Assembly: GCF_003011925.2 (NCBI RefSeq)
Contig: NZ_PXXU01000004.1
Location: 1-64,000 of the forward strand
DNA length: 64,000 nucleotides
Direction: 5' to 3'
Origin: Nitrosomonas supralitoralis
GTDB taxonomy: Bacteria; Pseudomonadota; Gammaproteobacteria; Burkholderiales; Nitrosomonadaceae
The notes under the pieces are model-generated. The model did no database searches. It was given only the letters and a program-made list of their open reading frames with translations, and was not told where the DNA came from. Made by a program: the position numbers and the translations under genes. Every line of letters starts with the position of its first letter. Position 1 is the stretch's first letter. Below are positions 7,535-16,104 of this stretch, one piece after another.

Positions 7535-9262
7535 TTACCAAGGTGTCGGACTCAACGGGCCGACATCAGGACCCTCACCATATACTATGAACGGTAGGTG
7601 CCAGAGGTCATTTGGAATGATCGGATCACCCGCTTTGGCATTCTCCCCAAAGATAAACTCGAAAACTGGTGCTGCATAAAACCCAGCTTTCAAACCGTTA
7701 GCAACAAGTGGTATTGCATTTACGCAAGTATCAAATGCAGCCTGGTTATAGGTTCGTGGAGGATCGCCACCCAAAGGTGTTCCTATCAAAGGGCAGGTCG
7801 TACGTTGCATCACAACCATATTGCGAGTGGGCGCACTTAACATGCCAGCAATCGCCTTGGCGGCGCGAATCCTCGCGCGTTGGTTTTGTGGCCCAGTATA
7901 CTGGGTGGTGATGCCGCCGGAAGTCTCCAGGCAGGTCGCAGCAAGCGTGGTTGCTGGATTGCACTCGCCGGTCATCTCGTATGGCGTTACCCAGCGATAA
8001 CTTGGAGCACCCGTAGTAGGATTGACTTCAACCATAAAAATATCCACCGGTGTTCGAACATCAGTAGTGGCTGCTTCCAGAAAGATACGATCCTGGGTCT
8101 CCTGAGCCGCACCATTGACTGCGGTGGCAGTAGGATCAGCGGTGCCAACACCGAATTCACCAATCGCCAGATAGGCCGGTTGGGTACCAGCCTGGGTGAA
8201 GATACCGACATTGGCTTCTATCGTATGCACCGAGAAATAACCCACGCCTTCAGCGTTTTCAACATAAGTTCCGGAATAAGAAATAAAATCCCCGACCTGG
8301 AAAGGAGCCTGCTGCCTTGCATCCGGATCGTTTGGTCCCGCCTGGTTGCCAGTAGTTTGAATATAAATTGCATTAGAAGGCGTACCGGGAACCGCTTTCA
8401 TCACAAACTGACTACAGTACTCCTGGCCTGCGATTGGTGGACTCAACTCACCGCTGACGGGCAACGGAATACCCGCCTGACTGAAATTACGACAGCCATT
8501 CAAGACCTTCGGCCGGTTCTTCTGTGGACATAATGCATCATCCTCCACTACTGGGTCGGTGCGCGGAACGCACATCGGGTAACCGGTGCCACTATGGATG
8601 GTGGGGTTGGCATCGTCGACGCTAAAGCGAGGATCAGGACTATGAACTCGTCCGAAGCGGCCAAACGGGTCATTGATCCTGAGCCGCACTTTCTCGTTCA
8701 CACCTTGCGCGGCACTGACGTAGATCGAGCCGTCACTGTAGTCGATTTCTGAAATGAAGCCAGAACCCACTGCAGCCGAACTCTGAGAAATATAAATCAA
8801 TCCGGCGATATATTCACCGTTGACAATATTACCCACAACATGGGCCTCGAACCTATGATCCAACAAAGATGGATAAGTAATATTATTAACAGCATCATAA
8901 TAACCAACCGCATGAACATCATCCCAGCTTAGGGTGTTAGCGGGCATCTGTACGATCATGTTATCAGGAATCTTGATCCTGGTGCTATTGACAGTGATAG
9001 TAAAATCACTGGCATCGGTAATAAATCCAGTAACATCAAACCCATGAATCCCCGCCCAGGTTCCTCCGGTAGGCGTAGGGGTTGGCAGCGTTGGAACGAC
9101 GAAAGGTGCAATCGCACCTCTAGGGGGCTTAGCGGTACCTCCTTTAGCGTACACCCCTGACATTTGCGCGCAGCCCAGCAAGCCAATAATTAATAAGCCC
9201 CATTTTATGCGGGTTTTATAGTCGGTCCCTTGGTATTGCCGACGAAAAATATTTGTATTCAT
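7535..9262 (-). CDS. Large exported protein of unknown function, third gene of mco-sco unit A
   Basis: I do not assign a function to this 575-residue protein. It starts with a positively charged stretch and a hydrophobic core (WGLLIIGLLG) that ends in LLGC, a possible lipobox, or at VYA before KGG as a signal peptidase I site. It is therefore exported or a lipoprotein. The mature part has beta-rich segments such as VTGFITDASDFTITV and SGFISEIDYSDGSIYV, an INDPFGRFGRVHSPDPRF stretch near residue 207 and a GYPMCVPRTDP segment. Several cysteines suggest disulfides or metal sites. A Shine-Dalgarno AGGAG stands before the ATG. It is the downstream neighbour of the copper oxidase and SCO1-like genes, so it may be a partner or substrate of that system. 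Confidence 0.8.
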   Translation of the reverse strand: MNTNIFRRQYQGTDYKTRIKWGLLIIGLLGCAQMSGVYAKGGTAKPPRGAIAPFVVPTLPTPTPTGGTWAGIHGFDVTGFITDASDFTITVNSTRIKIPDNMIVQMPANTLSWDDVHAVGYYDAVNNITYPSLLDHRFEAHVVGNIVNGEYIAGLIYISQSSAAVGSGFISEIDYSDGSIYVSAAQGVNEKVRLRINDPFGRFGRVHSPDPRFSVDDANPTIHSGTGYPMCVPRTDPVVEDDALCPQKNRPKVLNGCRNFSQAGIPLPVSGELSPPIAGQEYCSQFVMKAVPGTPSNAIYIQTTGNQAGPNDPDARQQAPFQVGDFISYSGTYVENAEGVGYFSVHTIEANVGIFTQAGTQPAYLAIGEFGVGTADPTATAVNGAAQETQDRIFLEAATTDVRTPVDIFMVEVNPTTGAPSYRWVTPYEMTGECNPATTLAATCLETSGGITTQYTGPQNQRARIRAAKAIAGMLSAPTRNMVVMQRTTCPLIGTPLGGDPPRTYNQAAFDTCVNAIPLVANGLKAGFYAAPVFEFIFGENAKAGDPIIPNDLWHLPFIVYGEGPDVGPLSPTPW

Positions 9263-9484
9263 GATTTCTCCTAACTCGTTGGTAAAAATTTAAGTACGCA
9301 CGTAACAGAAAGCTATTAATCACTCTTATCTCAAGCCATAAATAACAACTACGATTGATCCGATCCAATGAAGTTTGAAGTCACCACACCCTAAAGCATT
9401 ACTCATATAACAATTCTATTGCTATAAATTTAATTCAATAGTTATAAACTTCATCAAACCGATTCATTAATAGCCTTACTGCTC

Positions 9485-10156
9485 CTACCCTACTGCTGCC
9501 ACCCGATGAACAGGCCTTGCTCCATTCGGCTCCATCCAGTAAAAGTATTGGGCGATGGCTTTCGGGTTAGCCAATGCCGGACAAGCTCCCCATCGCTCTA
9601 ATGGCTCGATGCCGTACTTGAGGGTACCAATGTGCTCGGTTTTATCCTGATCCAGCACGGGATCCGAGTTTACGAAACCCAACTTTCTGCGTAACAACTC
9701 GATATCATCCTTGGTTCCGGTCAGAAATTTCCAGCCCGGGCCAGCATCAAAATTCTCTGCATACGCTTTCAACATAGGCACAGTATCGTGCTCCGGTTCC
9801 AGCGTGATTGAATACATAAAAATGTCACGCCCGACTCTGCCGCCAAATTCATTTTCCAGCCGTTTCAAATTCACCGTCATGCCGGGACAGATATTCCCGC
9901 AACGGGCGTACATGAAGTTGATGAATACCGCTTTATCCTTGATCAGATCATCGTAGAAACGGACTTCTTTACCTTCATGCGTAAGCAATGGCACGTTCGG
10001 AAAGCGATCCCGACGCCGTTGTTCGACAGCATTCTGCGGTCTCACAGTAGTGTTATTTAGCTGCGTACTGGCCGCCATTGATGCAGCGCCAAAACCTAAA
10101 GCAGCCAGTCCAGCAGTGGCACCAGCCACATTTTTGATAAATTCTCTCTTGTTCAT
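9485..10156 (-). CDS. SCO1/SenC-type copper/thiol protein, copy A
   Basis: SCO proteins deliver copper to, or reduce cysteines of, copper oxidases in the periplasm. The thioredoxin-like fold is shown by FINFMYARCGNICPGM, which carries the copper-binding CxxxC motif, and by EPEHDTVPML later in the domain. The third ligand histidine is probably that in TEHIG. The N-terminus (MNKREFIKN followed by an Ala/Gly-rich stretch) is an export signal. I place the start at ATG 10156, which has AGGAG at the right distance; a longer frame to 10207 overlaps the oxidase gene. The C-terminus differs from copy B from residue GARPVH on and is shorter. It is 28 bases downstream of the multicopper oxidase gene. 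Confidence 0.9.
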   Translation of the reverse strand: MNKREFIKNVAGATAGLAALGFGAASMAASTQLNNTTVRPQNAVEQRRRDRFPNVPLLTHEGKEVRFYDDLIKDKAVFINFMYARCGNICPGMTVNLKRLENEFGGRVGRDIFMYSITLEPEHDTVPMLKAYAENFDAGPGWKFLTGTKDDIELLRRKLGFVNSDPVLDQDKTEHIGTLKYGIEPLERWGACPALANPKAIAQYFYWMEPNGARPVHRVAAVG

Positions 10157-10184
10157 GGCAATATTCTCCTGTGTCATGGCTGGA

Positions 10185-12128
10185 TTACTTACCGGCATTG
10201 GGATCATTCGGTGGAACGACTTTCCACAGCACCATCATCGCGTGATCTTCGTGCACCACATTGTGACAATGCATCGGATAATCGCCATGCCAGTCTCTAA
10301 ACTGCATGTACAACTGCACTTCACCTGAGCCGGCAGTGCCAACTGCAGCCTGGCCGATACGCACCACATCCTTGCGCGATTTATCTTCGATATCCAGATT
10401 GCTCGCTTTACCGTTTCGACTCACAAGCTGGAATTCCTCGAAATGAATATGAATGGGATGAGACCAACCACCGCCGGATTTTAGTGTCCATAGCTCGGAA
10501 GTTCCATCCACCGGATATGCGCTGATAACGCCCGGATCAAACAGCTTGTCATTAACCACCCAGGCACCGTTGAGACTGCTAAAGCTGAAGCTGCGTTTTT
10601 TGACGGCCGGATTTTTAGCCGTTACCGGCATCGGCACCATAGTCTGCGTTTGCAGTGTTGACATGTCTGCACTTTCATCCATCACAGCTTCATCACTGAC
10701 GATGAATTTCAGTAACCTGGTTTTGTCACTGGATGCCAGGCGTTTGCCCGTCGTCCCCTGCCCACTGATCTGTTCCAGACGATTCTCAAGATAAAATTCC
10801 GTACCCGGTGCATATTGACTAAAGTCCACGATCACATCGCCACGCTCGGCTACGCCCAAACGAATGCTGGGTACGATTTGCGCTTTCGGCAACAAATTGC
10901 CACAGTTGGCAATGCGGGTAAAATTGCTGTTATTACTAAGCGACACTTCTATGAATCGTGACGGTCCGGCATTTAGAAAACGGATGCGATATTTGCGTCG
11001 CTTCACGTAAAGCTTGGGTTTGATCTTAAAATTAACCGTTTGTTGATCGCCCAGAAAACCTTCGGTCATGAACGGATCCCAGAACATTTGCCCGGTACTG
11101 TCGAATGATTTGTCGGTAATCAGCATCGGGATATCATATTCACCGCTGGGCAAGCGTAACCCGGTGGTTTCATCATCCGTATCGAGCTTGATATCATCAC
11201 TAAACAGCGTATAAAAAGATGCCAAACCCTTGTAAACATTCGGCGCAGTGAAATCGAAACGATGATCATGAAACCAGAACGTACTCTGCGTTTCCTGCCA
11301 GTCTCCGGGACACCAGTTCCCATTGTAGGTTGTTCCATTTTTATGCGTGCTGGCAAAGCCGGCACGAATATTGGGGTACCAGTGATCCCACCAGGTTCCA
11401 CTATCGTAAAAGCGCATCGGCCCACCATCCGAAGTATGGGGATTGTGCGCATTATGTAGATGCGGCGTAATCTGATTGATCCCAAATCCCTGGTTATCGT
11501 TGCCATTCTTGGGCAATCCGTTGTACATCCGCATGATTATGGGTTTCTGATATTGCGCTTTAATGCGCAGCACGCCGATCGCATCGCTGTTTAAGTCAAC
11601 ATAGGTCCATACTTTGGAGTTAAAACCGGGATACTCGACGTCGGAATAAAAATTCCAGTCGATTTCCTTGGCCATCAACTCATACCTGGCCGTGATAGCT
11701 GCACTGCCGCCCAATTCATCCCAGCGCTGATGGGATTCTGTACGACCTTCTTTAAAGTCGTAATAGTCATTCATCCCCGGGTGCCAGCGATTGTCTTTCT
11801 CCTTGCATCCGTAGTGATCCTCTGGCGGCCCCGAAAAAACATCGCCCGCAGCCGGCACACAGGTTTTTGGAATTGGCAACAAATCAGTCCACGGTTTGTT
11901 GCAAGGTGGACTAATGTGAATATTTGAAGCACCCGCAACCGCCAGATTTGGAAAAAACGCAGTGCCGCTTACCGACACTAGCCCCCCCGCGCTCGCAGTC
12001 AATCCCAGTTTAAGTAAATCTCTACGACTAAGCTTGGCTGCGACAATATCCCGGACCTCCTGCATGTATCTGGCAACTGCTTTCTCTTGCTTGCCGGAAT
12101 AGGTCGAATTTATAATTTTCTTACTCAT
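10185..12128 (-). CDS. Tat-exported multicopper oxidase (CotA/bilirubin-oxidase type), copy A
   Basis: This is a 647-residue three-cupredoxin-domain oxidase that should couple one-electron oxidation of a substrate to reduction of O2 to water in the periplasm. A twin-arginine signal (SRRDLLK, residues 34-40) indicates folded export with copper in place. Copper motifs are complete: HLHNAH and FHDHRFD in the first domain, HPIHIHF at 557-563, and HCHNVVHEDHAMM at 620-632 with the type-1 cysteine (621) and an axial methionine. The substrate is unknown; Mn(II), Cu(I), phenols or bilirubin-like compounds are known for relatives. A strong Shine-Dalgarno AAGGAGGGG precedes the ATG. The translation is identical to copy B at 16105-18048. 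Confidence 0.93.
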   Translation of the reverse strand: MSKKIINSTYSGKQEKAVARYMQEVRDIVAAKLSRRDLLKLGLTASAGGLVSVSGTAFFPNLAVAGASNIHISPPCNKPWTDLLPIPKTCVPAAGDVFSGPPEDHYGCKEKDNRWHPGMNDYYDFKEGRTESHQRWDELGGSAAITARYELMAKEIDWNFYSDVEYPGFNSKVWTYVDLNSDAIGVLRIKAQYQKPIIMRMYNGLPKNGNDNQGFGINQITPHLHNAHNPHTSDGGPMRFYDSGTWWDHWYPNIRAGFASTHKNGTTYNGNWCPGDWQETQSTFWFHDHRFDFTAPNVYKGLASFYTLFSDDIKLDTDDETTGLRLPSGEYDIPMLITDKSFDSTGQMFWDPFMTEGFLGDQQTVNFKIKPKLYVKRRKYRIRFLNAGPSRFIEVSLSNNSNFTRIANCGNLLPKAQIVPSIRLGVAERGDVIVDFSQYAPGTEFYLENRLEQISGQGTTGKRLASSDKTRLLKFIVSDEAVMDESADMSTLQTQTMVPMPVTAKNPAVKKRSFSFSSLNGAWVVNDKLFDPGVISAYPVDGTSELWTLKSGGGWSHPIHIHFEEFQLVSRNGKASNLDIEDKSRKDVVRIGQAAVGTAGSGEVQLYMQFRDWHGDYPMHCHNVVHEDHAMMVLWKVVPPNDPNAGK

Positions 12129-12438
12129 AATTATTCCCCTCCTTAATTCTGTTATAGAATTTCAGCCCTCATAACTTTTGGCATCGTCCTTCTAAAAGAT
12201 CTATGCCAACAAATTTTTAGCCGCCGGTTAGTTGTGACTTACAGTCAACCACTCAACTGCAATTCAAGATTCTGCAAGCTATGCGCTGGCAAGATTCCCA
12301 GTGCAGGCTTTGTTCTCGCTCGTAACCGGATCAAAAAGAGTTGATTGACTTTGATGTCCCATGCAATAACACAGCGTATCTCTGTGGATACTTAAGCTCT
12401 TTATTGATCGCATTTGTCCAAAGACTGATTACTAGTCA

Positions 12439-12471
12439 TGACGTTCGTTTTTACAGCACCCACAAACGTCA
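12439..12471. promoter_or_regulatory. Inverted repeat upstream of mco copy A
   Basis: The 635 bases between mco (12128) and the terminator of the next gene hold no convincing gene. About 310 bases upstream of the mco start are two 7-base arms, TGACGTT and AACGTCA, 19 bases apart. The same repeat is preserved upstream of copy B (18360-18392), although bases around it differ. It could be an operator or part of an RNA structure in a long leader; no factor is assigned. Confidence 0.35.
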
Positions 12472-12700
12472 TTTTTGTAATATGGCCATGTATGCGTAAT
12501 GGAGAATAGGGATTAATTTGATGCTAAGATAGCTACAGGATGTTAATTTAACCCGTTATCAGATGTTAATAACACCAACACAAATATCAAAAAATAGTCG
12601 CGGTAGCAGCCTAATACTTTTCTTCAGCGGACAGGATCAATTATCACCGACCCCAAAAAACATCCCGCCGAAAACGGCTGAAAATCAAATCCGCAGAAAT

Positions 12701-12736
12701 AAAAAAACCACTGGAACATACTTCATTCCAGTGGTT
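12701..12736 (-). terminator. Rho-independent terminator of the FN3/DUF11 protein gene
   Basis: The stem AACCACTGGAA / TTCCAGTGGTT (11 base pairs, 9-base loop) is followed on the minus strand by seven T. It lies 28 bases past the stop codon of the gene at 12764-15262 and should end the copy-B transcript before the copy-A promoter region. Confidence 0.9.
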
Positions 12737-12763
12737 AGATGACGCAGCAACTCTAGCTGCTAA

Positions 12764-15262
12764 TTACTTCACAGTCACTGATATTGTCCGCGTATTATTA
12801 GACGGCTTAGGGTCGGAATTAAAACCAGCAAAATTTGCAAAACCTGTTACTGCAAAGGTTCCCCTCAATGTTGGTATGACTGCAACACTGATGGATCTTT
12901 GCGCCCCGGCAGCAAGCTGGCCAATATTGCAATTTACCGTTAAGACTCCACTTACCATAGCGGTACTGCAAGGAGTGCCATTGACCGAAGCACCACTAAA
13001 CGAAAATTGACTTGGTAACGGCAACGTAAAGACTACGTCATTGGCAACTGCGTTACCATTTTTTATACCGAAGGAGTAGGTCAACACATTGTTCAATGTT
13101 GCATTACTTGCAGAACCGGAATTGATTTGCAAGTCTGTCACAGGTTGCGGTTCTGGTGGAGGAGGCAAAATATGTGTCGTAACCGATCCAATGTTATCCA
13201 CCGGATTTTCATCCACCAATTCTGTGACGCCACCCACTTCAACTTGAAAATCCCTTACAGTCGCATTGGTTGTAATCTGCGCAGTCACATTTTTCAAAGT
13301 AATCGTGACTGTTGCAGATTGTCCCGGATTCATTTGCCCCAGATTACATATCAACGTATGGGTTAAAGGATCTTCCGGCAAACATACTCCAAGTGTAGTC
13401 GTGGTAGGTATTGTTGCTCTATCAAAACCCGTCGACGGTAATACAGCATCCAAACGAACCTGAGGAACACTCACGCCACCGGTGTTGGTCACCAGCATGG
13501 TAATAACAGAATCTGCTCCTGACAGTACATCAGTAGCAGTCATTGATAATGCCACATCTAGTTTAGGAGCAGGCCCCGTTGCGGTTGTTGCCAAGAAGAT
13601 ATTAGACGGATCGCTCTCTCCCGCTACGTTAATAGCGATAACTGAAAACTCATACTCAGTAGTAGGAAGTAATCCGCCAACAAGTGTTGCTGTCAAATTT
13701 CCAGGTATATTGTCAATAAAAATTGGTGACCCAATACCACTCGCATGATACCGGAGCGAATAAGAAATGATCGGACTTCCACCATTTGATGACGGTGCAG
13801 CCCATGAGACCGCTGCAATGTTGCCACCCGTAATAACACTCAAATTCTGAGGAGCACTAGGTGCAATCGGCGCCTGCGGCGTTACTGCATTACTCAGAGC
13901 CGATGGTGCACTCGAACCTGCTGCGCTATTTGCGGCAACTGTGAAAGTATACGTGTTGCCATTGATCAAGCCAGCTACCGCTAACGACGTTGGAGCCGGG
14001 CTTGCTAGGGCTGTCGTTTGTGGCGGCAGTACCTGAGTTAGACCCGTACTATCAAAAATATTAACCGTATAGCTTATCGTCGGTGTGCTTCCGGAACTTC
14101 CTGGCGCCCAGCTCACAATAGCACCATTTCCGGTCGGATCTGCATGAACCGCAGTCGGTGCCAAAGGAGGGAATGGATCAGCGTTAGCACTCACTTTAAA
14201 TACCCGCCCTTGAAGTTGACCGTTACCGCCTGTAGGATCATCAGCCACGTAAATATCCGGGTTATTAACAGCGGGACCACGAGTATCAAACGTTACACTG
14301 CTTGGATTTGACATCCCGGTCGCCCAGTTAGTCGTCACCACCGCAGCACCGTTTGGATCATCGATTTTGGTAATTGCGTTGATATCCGCAATATACAGCA
14401 CATTCCCGGCCGATGATTTTCCGAGTTGGTTGCTACTAATACCACCAGGGATTAGCGCCGCATCGGTAAACACATCCTCTGAGCCACATGAACTTGGATT
14501 AGTGGGTGTAGCACATTGATCCGCATTGATAATTCTCCATGGGCTGGCGTCCCCTAAACCATACAAATTATGGCCTACCCACGCCAAAGCGAAATTCCGG
14601 CGACCGGAAGTGGCCACAGAGGCAAAGTTGCCGCAAGGAACAGAAGCGCTATTGGGACCCTTGACTCTCATAATATTGCCACTTTTGAAGAAAGTCAGGT
14701 ACAAGTTGCCATCCGGTCCTAGCGCTAGCGAAGTTGGACGATTACCAGCAATACCGCAACTTCCTCCCCCTCCTAATGTTGTAGCAGTCGTTCCAATCAA
14801 ACCATGTCCGCCATCACCATTTGGATTGAACGATCTACGCACCAATCCTTGATTGGCTTTATTCGCCACTTCATCCGCGATGTAAATAAATTGCAATTGC
14901 GGATCATAAACTGTCGACCCGGAGGGTAATGCCGCACAGGTATTTAAATTCAAACTATAAACAGTACCTGTTGGACTATCCAGATGCGGATCTACACGAC
15001 ACAAGCCATTTAAATGATCTGGAATCCACAGATGTCGATACTTCAAACCATTACCTGGATTAATTAAAGACCCCTCGGCAATAAAACCATTTAAAGGTAC
15101 CGTCATGCCACTGGGCACCAATGTGGTTACCGTAGCTGCATGGACTGATCCGATGCCTAGCCCCAGACATATCAATGCTGGCGCAAACCATTTGCTCCAA
15201 CCAAAGGTGATACCACGACGGACACCCCCAAAACTCAAAATTTCATTTTTTAACGTACTCAC
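12764..15262 (-). CDS. Large secreted protein: beta-propeller, two fibronectin type III and two DUF11 domains
   Basis: This 832-residue protein has a long signal peptide with a cut after SVHA (about residue 42). Next comes a region of about 300 residues with propeller-like repeats (LALGPDGNLYLTFF, LYIADINAITKID, DIYVADDPTGGNGQLQGRVF). Two FN3 domains follow, near 370-460 (PLAPTAVHADPTGNGA) and 465-560 (PSAPQNLSVITGGN), and then two DUF11-type repeats to the end (MNPGQSATVTITL; IGQLAAGAQRSISVAV). It is probably a surface or matrix protein. The start is GTG 15262, supported by GGAGG seven bases upstream. It is the third gene of the copy-B unit mco-sco. A decayed paralogue lies at 7275-7376. Confidence 0.85.
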   Translation of the reverse strand: MSTLKNEILSFGGVRRGITFGWSKWFAPALICLGLGIGSVHAATVTTLVPSGMTVPLNGFIAEGSLINPGNGLKYRHLWIPDHLNGLCRVDPHLDSPTGTVYSLNLNTCAALPSGSTVYDPQLQFIYIADEVANKANQGLVRRSFNPNGDGGHGLIGTTATTLGGGGSCGIAGNRPTSLALGPDGNLYLTFFKSGNIMRVKGPNSASVPCGNFASVATSGRRNFALAWVGHNLYGLGDASPWRIINADQCATPTNPSSCGSEDVFTDAALIPGGISSNQLGKSSAGNVLYIADINAITKIDDPNGAAVVTTNWATGMSNPSSVTFDTRGPAVNNPDIYVADDPTGGNGQLQGRVFKVSANADPFPPLAPTAVHADPTGNGAIVSWAPGSSGSTPTISYTVNIFDSTGLTQVLPPQTTALASPAPTSLAVAGLINGNTYTFTVAANSAAGSSAPSALSNAVTPQAPIAPSAPQNLSVITGGNIAAVSWAAPSSNGGSPIISYSLRYHASGIGSPIFIDNIPGNLTATLVGGLLPTTEYEFSVIAINVAGESDPSNIFLATTATGPAPKLDVALSMTATDVLSGADSVITMLVTNTGGVSVPQVRLDAVLPSTGFDRATIPTTTTLGVCLPEDPLTHTLICNLGQMNPGQSATVTITLKNVTAQITTNATVRDFQVEVGGVTELVDENPVDNIGSVTTHILPPPPEPQPVTDLQINSGSASNATLNNVLTYSFGIKNGNAVANDVVFTLPLPSQFSFSGASVNGTPCSTAMVSGVLTVNCNIGQLAAGAQRSISVAVIPTLRGTFAVTGFANFAGFNSDPKPSNNTRTISVTVK

Positions 15263-15356
15263 AATACACCTCCATTTTTAAGCAAATCGAATAACAAAAA
15301 CAAACAACTGTAAAAAGTACTGTTACCCAATGAACTCATTTATTTTTTATAAATTA

Positions 15357-16076
15357 TTACATCGTATGTTTCACACGCTCTCTTTGCTGCTGACTTACTT
15401 TCTCAGCCTGAGGGTACGCAAACCCATGCACCGGTCTCGTTCCATTCGGCTCCATCCAGTAAAAGTATTGGGCGATGGCTTTCGGGTTAGCCAATGCCGG
15501 ACAAGCTCCCCATCGCTCTAATGGCTCGATGCCGTACTTGAGGGTACCAATGTGCTCGGTTTTATCCTGATCCAGCACGGGATCCGAGTTTACGAAACCC
15601 AACTTTCTGCGTAACAACTCGATATCATCCTTGGTTCCGGTCAGAAATTTCCAGCCCGGGCCAGCATCAAAATTCTCTGCATACGCTTTCAACATAGGCA
15701 CAGTATCGTGCTCCGGTTCCAGCGTGATTGAATACATAAAAATGTCACGCCCGACTCTGCCGCCAAATTCATTTTCCAGCCGTTTCAAATTCACCGTCAT
15801 GCCGGGACAGATATTCCCGCAACGGGCGTACATGAAGTTGATGAATACCGCTTTATCCTTGATCAGATCATCGTAGAAACGGACTTCTTTACCTTCATGC
15901 GTAAGCAATGGCACGTTCGGAAAGCGATCCCGACGCCGTTGTTCGACAGCATTCTGCGGTCTCACAGTAGTGTTATTTAGCTGCGTACTGGCCGCCATTG
16001 ATGCAGCGCCAAAACCTAAAGCAGCCAGTCCAGCAGTGGCACCAGCCACATTTTTGATAAATTCTCTCTTGTTCAT
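15357..16076 (-). CDS. SCO1/SenC-type copper/thiol protein, copy B
   Basis: This copy is identical to copy A over most of its length, including the export signal, the CxxxC motif in ARCGNICPGM and the EPEHDTVPML segment. Its C-terminus is longer and different after the RPVH residues, ending in RERVKHTM. The codons just past the identical block differ from copy A mostly by synonymous changes, so the tails are homologous but old. The start is ATG 16076, preceded by AGGAG. It follows the multicopper oxidase gene by 28 bases and precedes the FN3/DUF11 protein gene by 94 bases. Its role is presumably copper loading or reduction of the neighbouring oxidase. Confidence 0.9.
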   Translation of the reverse strand: MNKREFIKNVAGATAGLAALGFGAASMAASTQLNNTTVRPQNAVEQRRRDRFPNVPLLTHEGKEVRFYDDLIKDKAVFINFMYARCGNICPGMTVNLKRLENEFGGRVGRDIFMYSITLEPEHDTVPMLKAYAENFDAGPGWKFLTGTKDDIELLRRKLGFVNSDPVLDQDKTEHIGTLKYGIEPLERWGACPALANPKAIAQYFYWMEPNGTRPVHGFAYPQAEKVSQQQRERVKHTM

Positions 16077-16104
16077 GGCAATATTCTCCTGTGTCATGGC
16101 TGGA

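Larger units (their letters stand above)
9521..12569. repeat. Direct duplication, copy A (mco-sco and upstream region)
   Basis: This segment matches 15441-18490 at a constant offset of 5920 bases. From 9521 to about 12410 I see no difference. Then come a one-base indel and a few substitutions up to about 12569, after which similarity ends. On the left, the two sco genes continue as diverged homologues beyond the identical block (synonymous changes in the RPVH codons). That points to an old duplication with a recently homogenised core rather than one fresh copying event. Confidence 0.9.

Noticed and set aside
7880..8533. 217-codon plus-strand frame
   Set aside because: Antisense shadow of the 575-residue exported protein gene, which has a signal peptide and ribosome-binding site.
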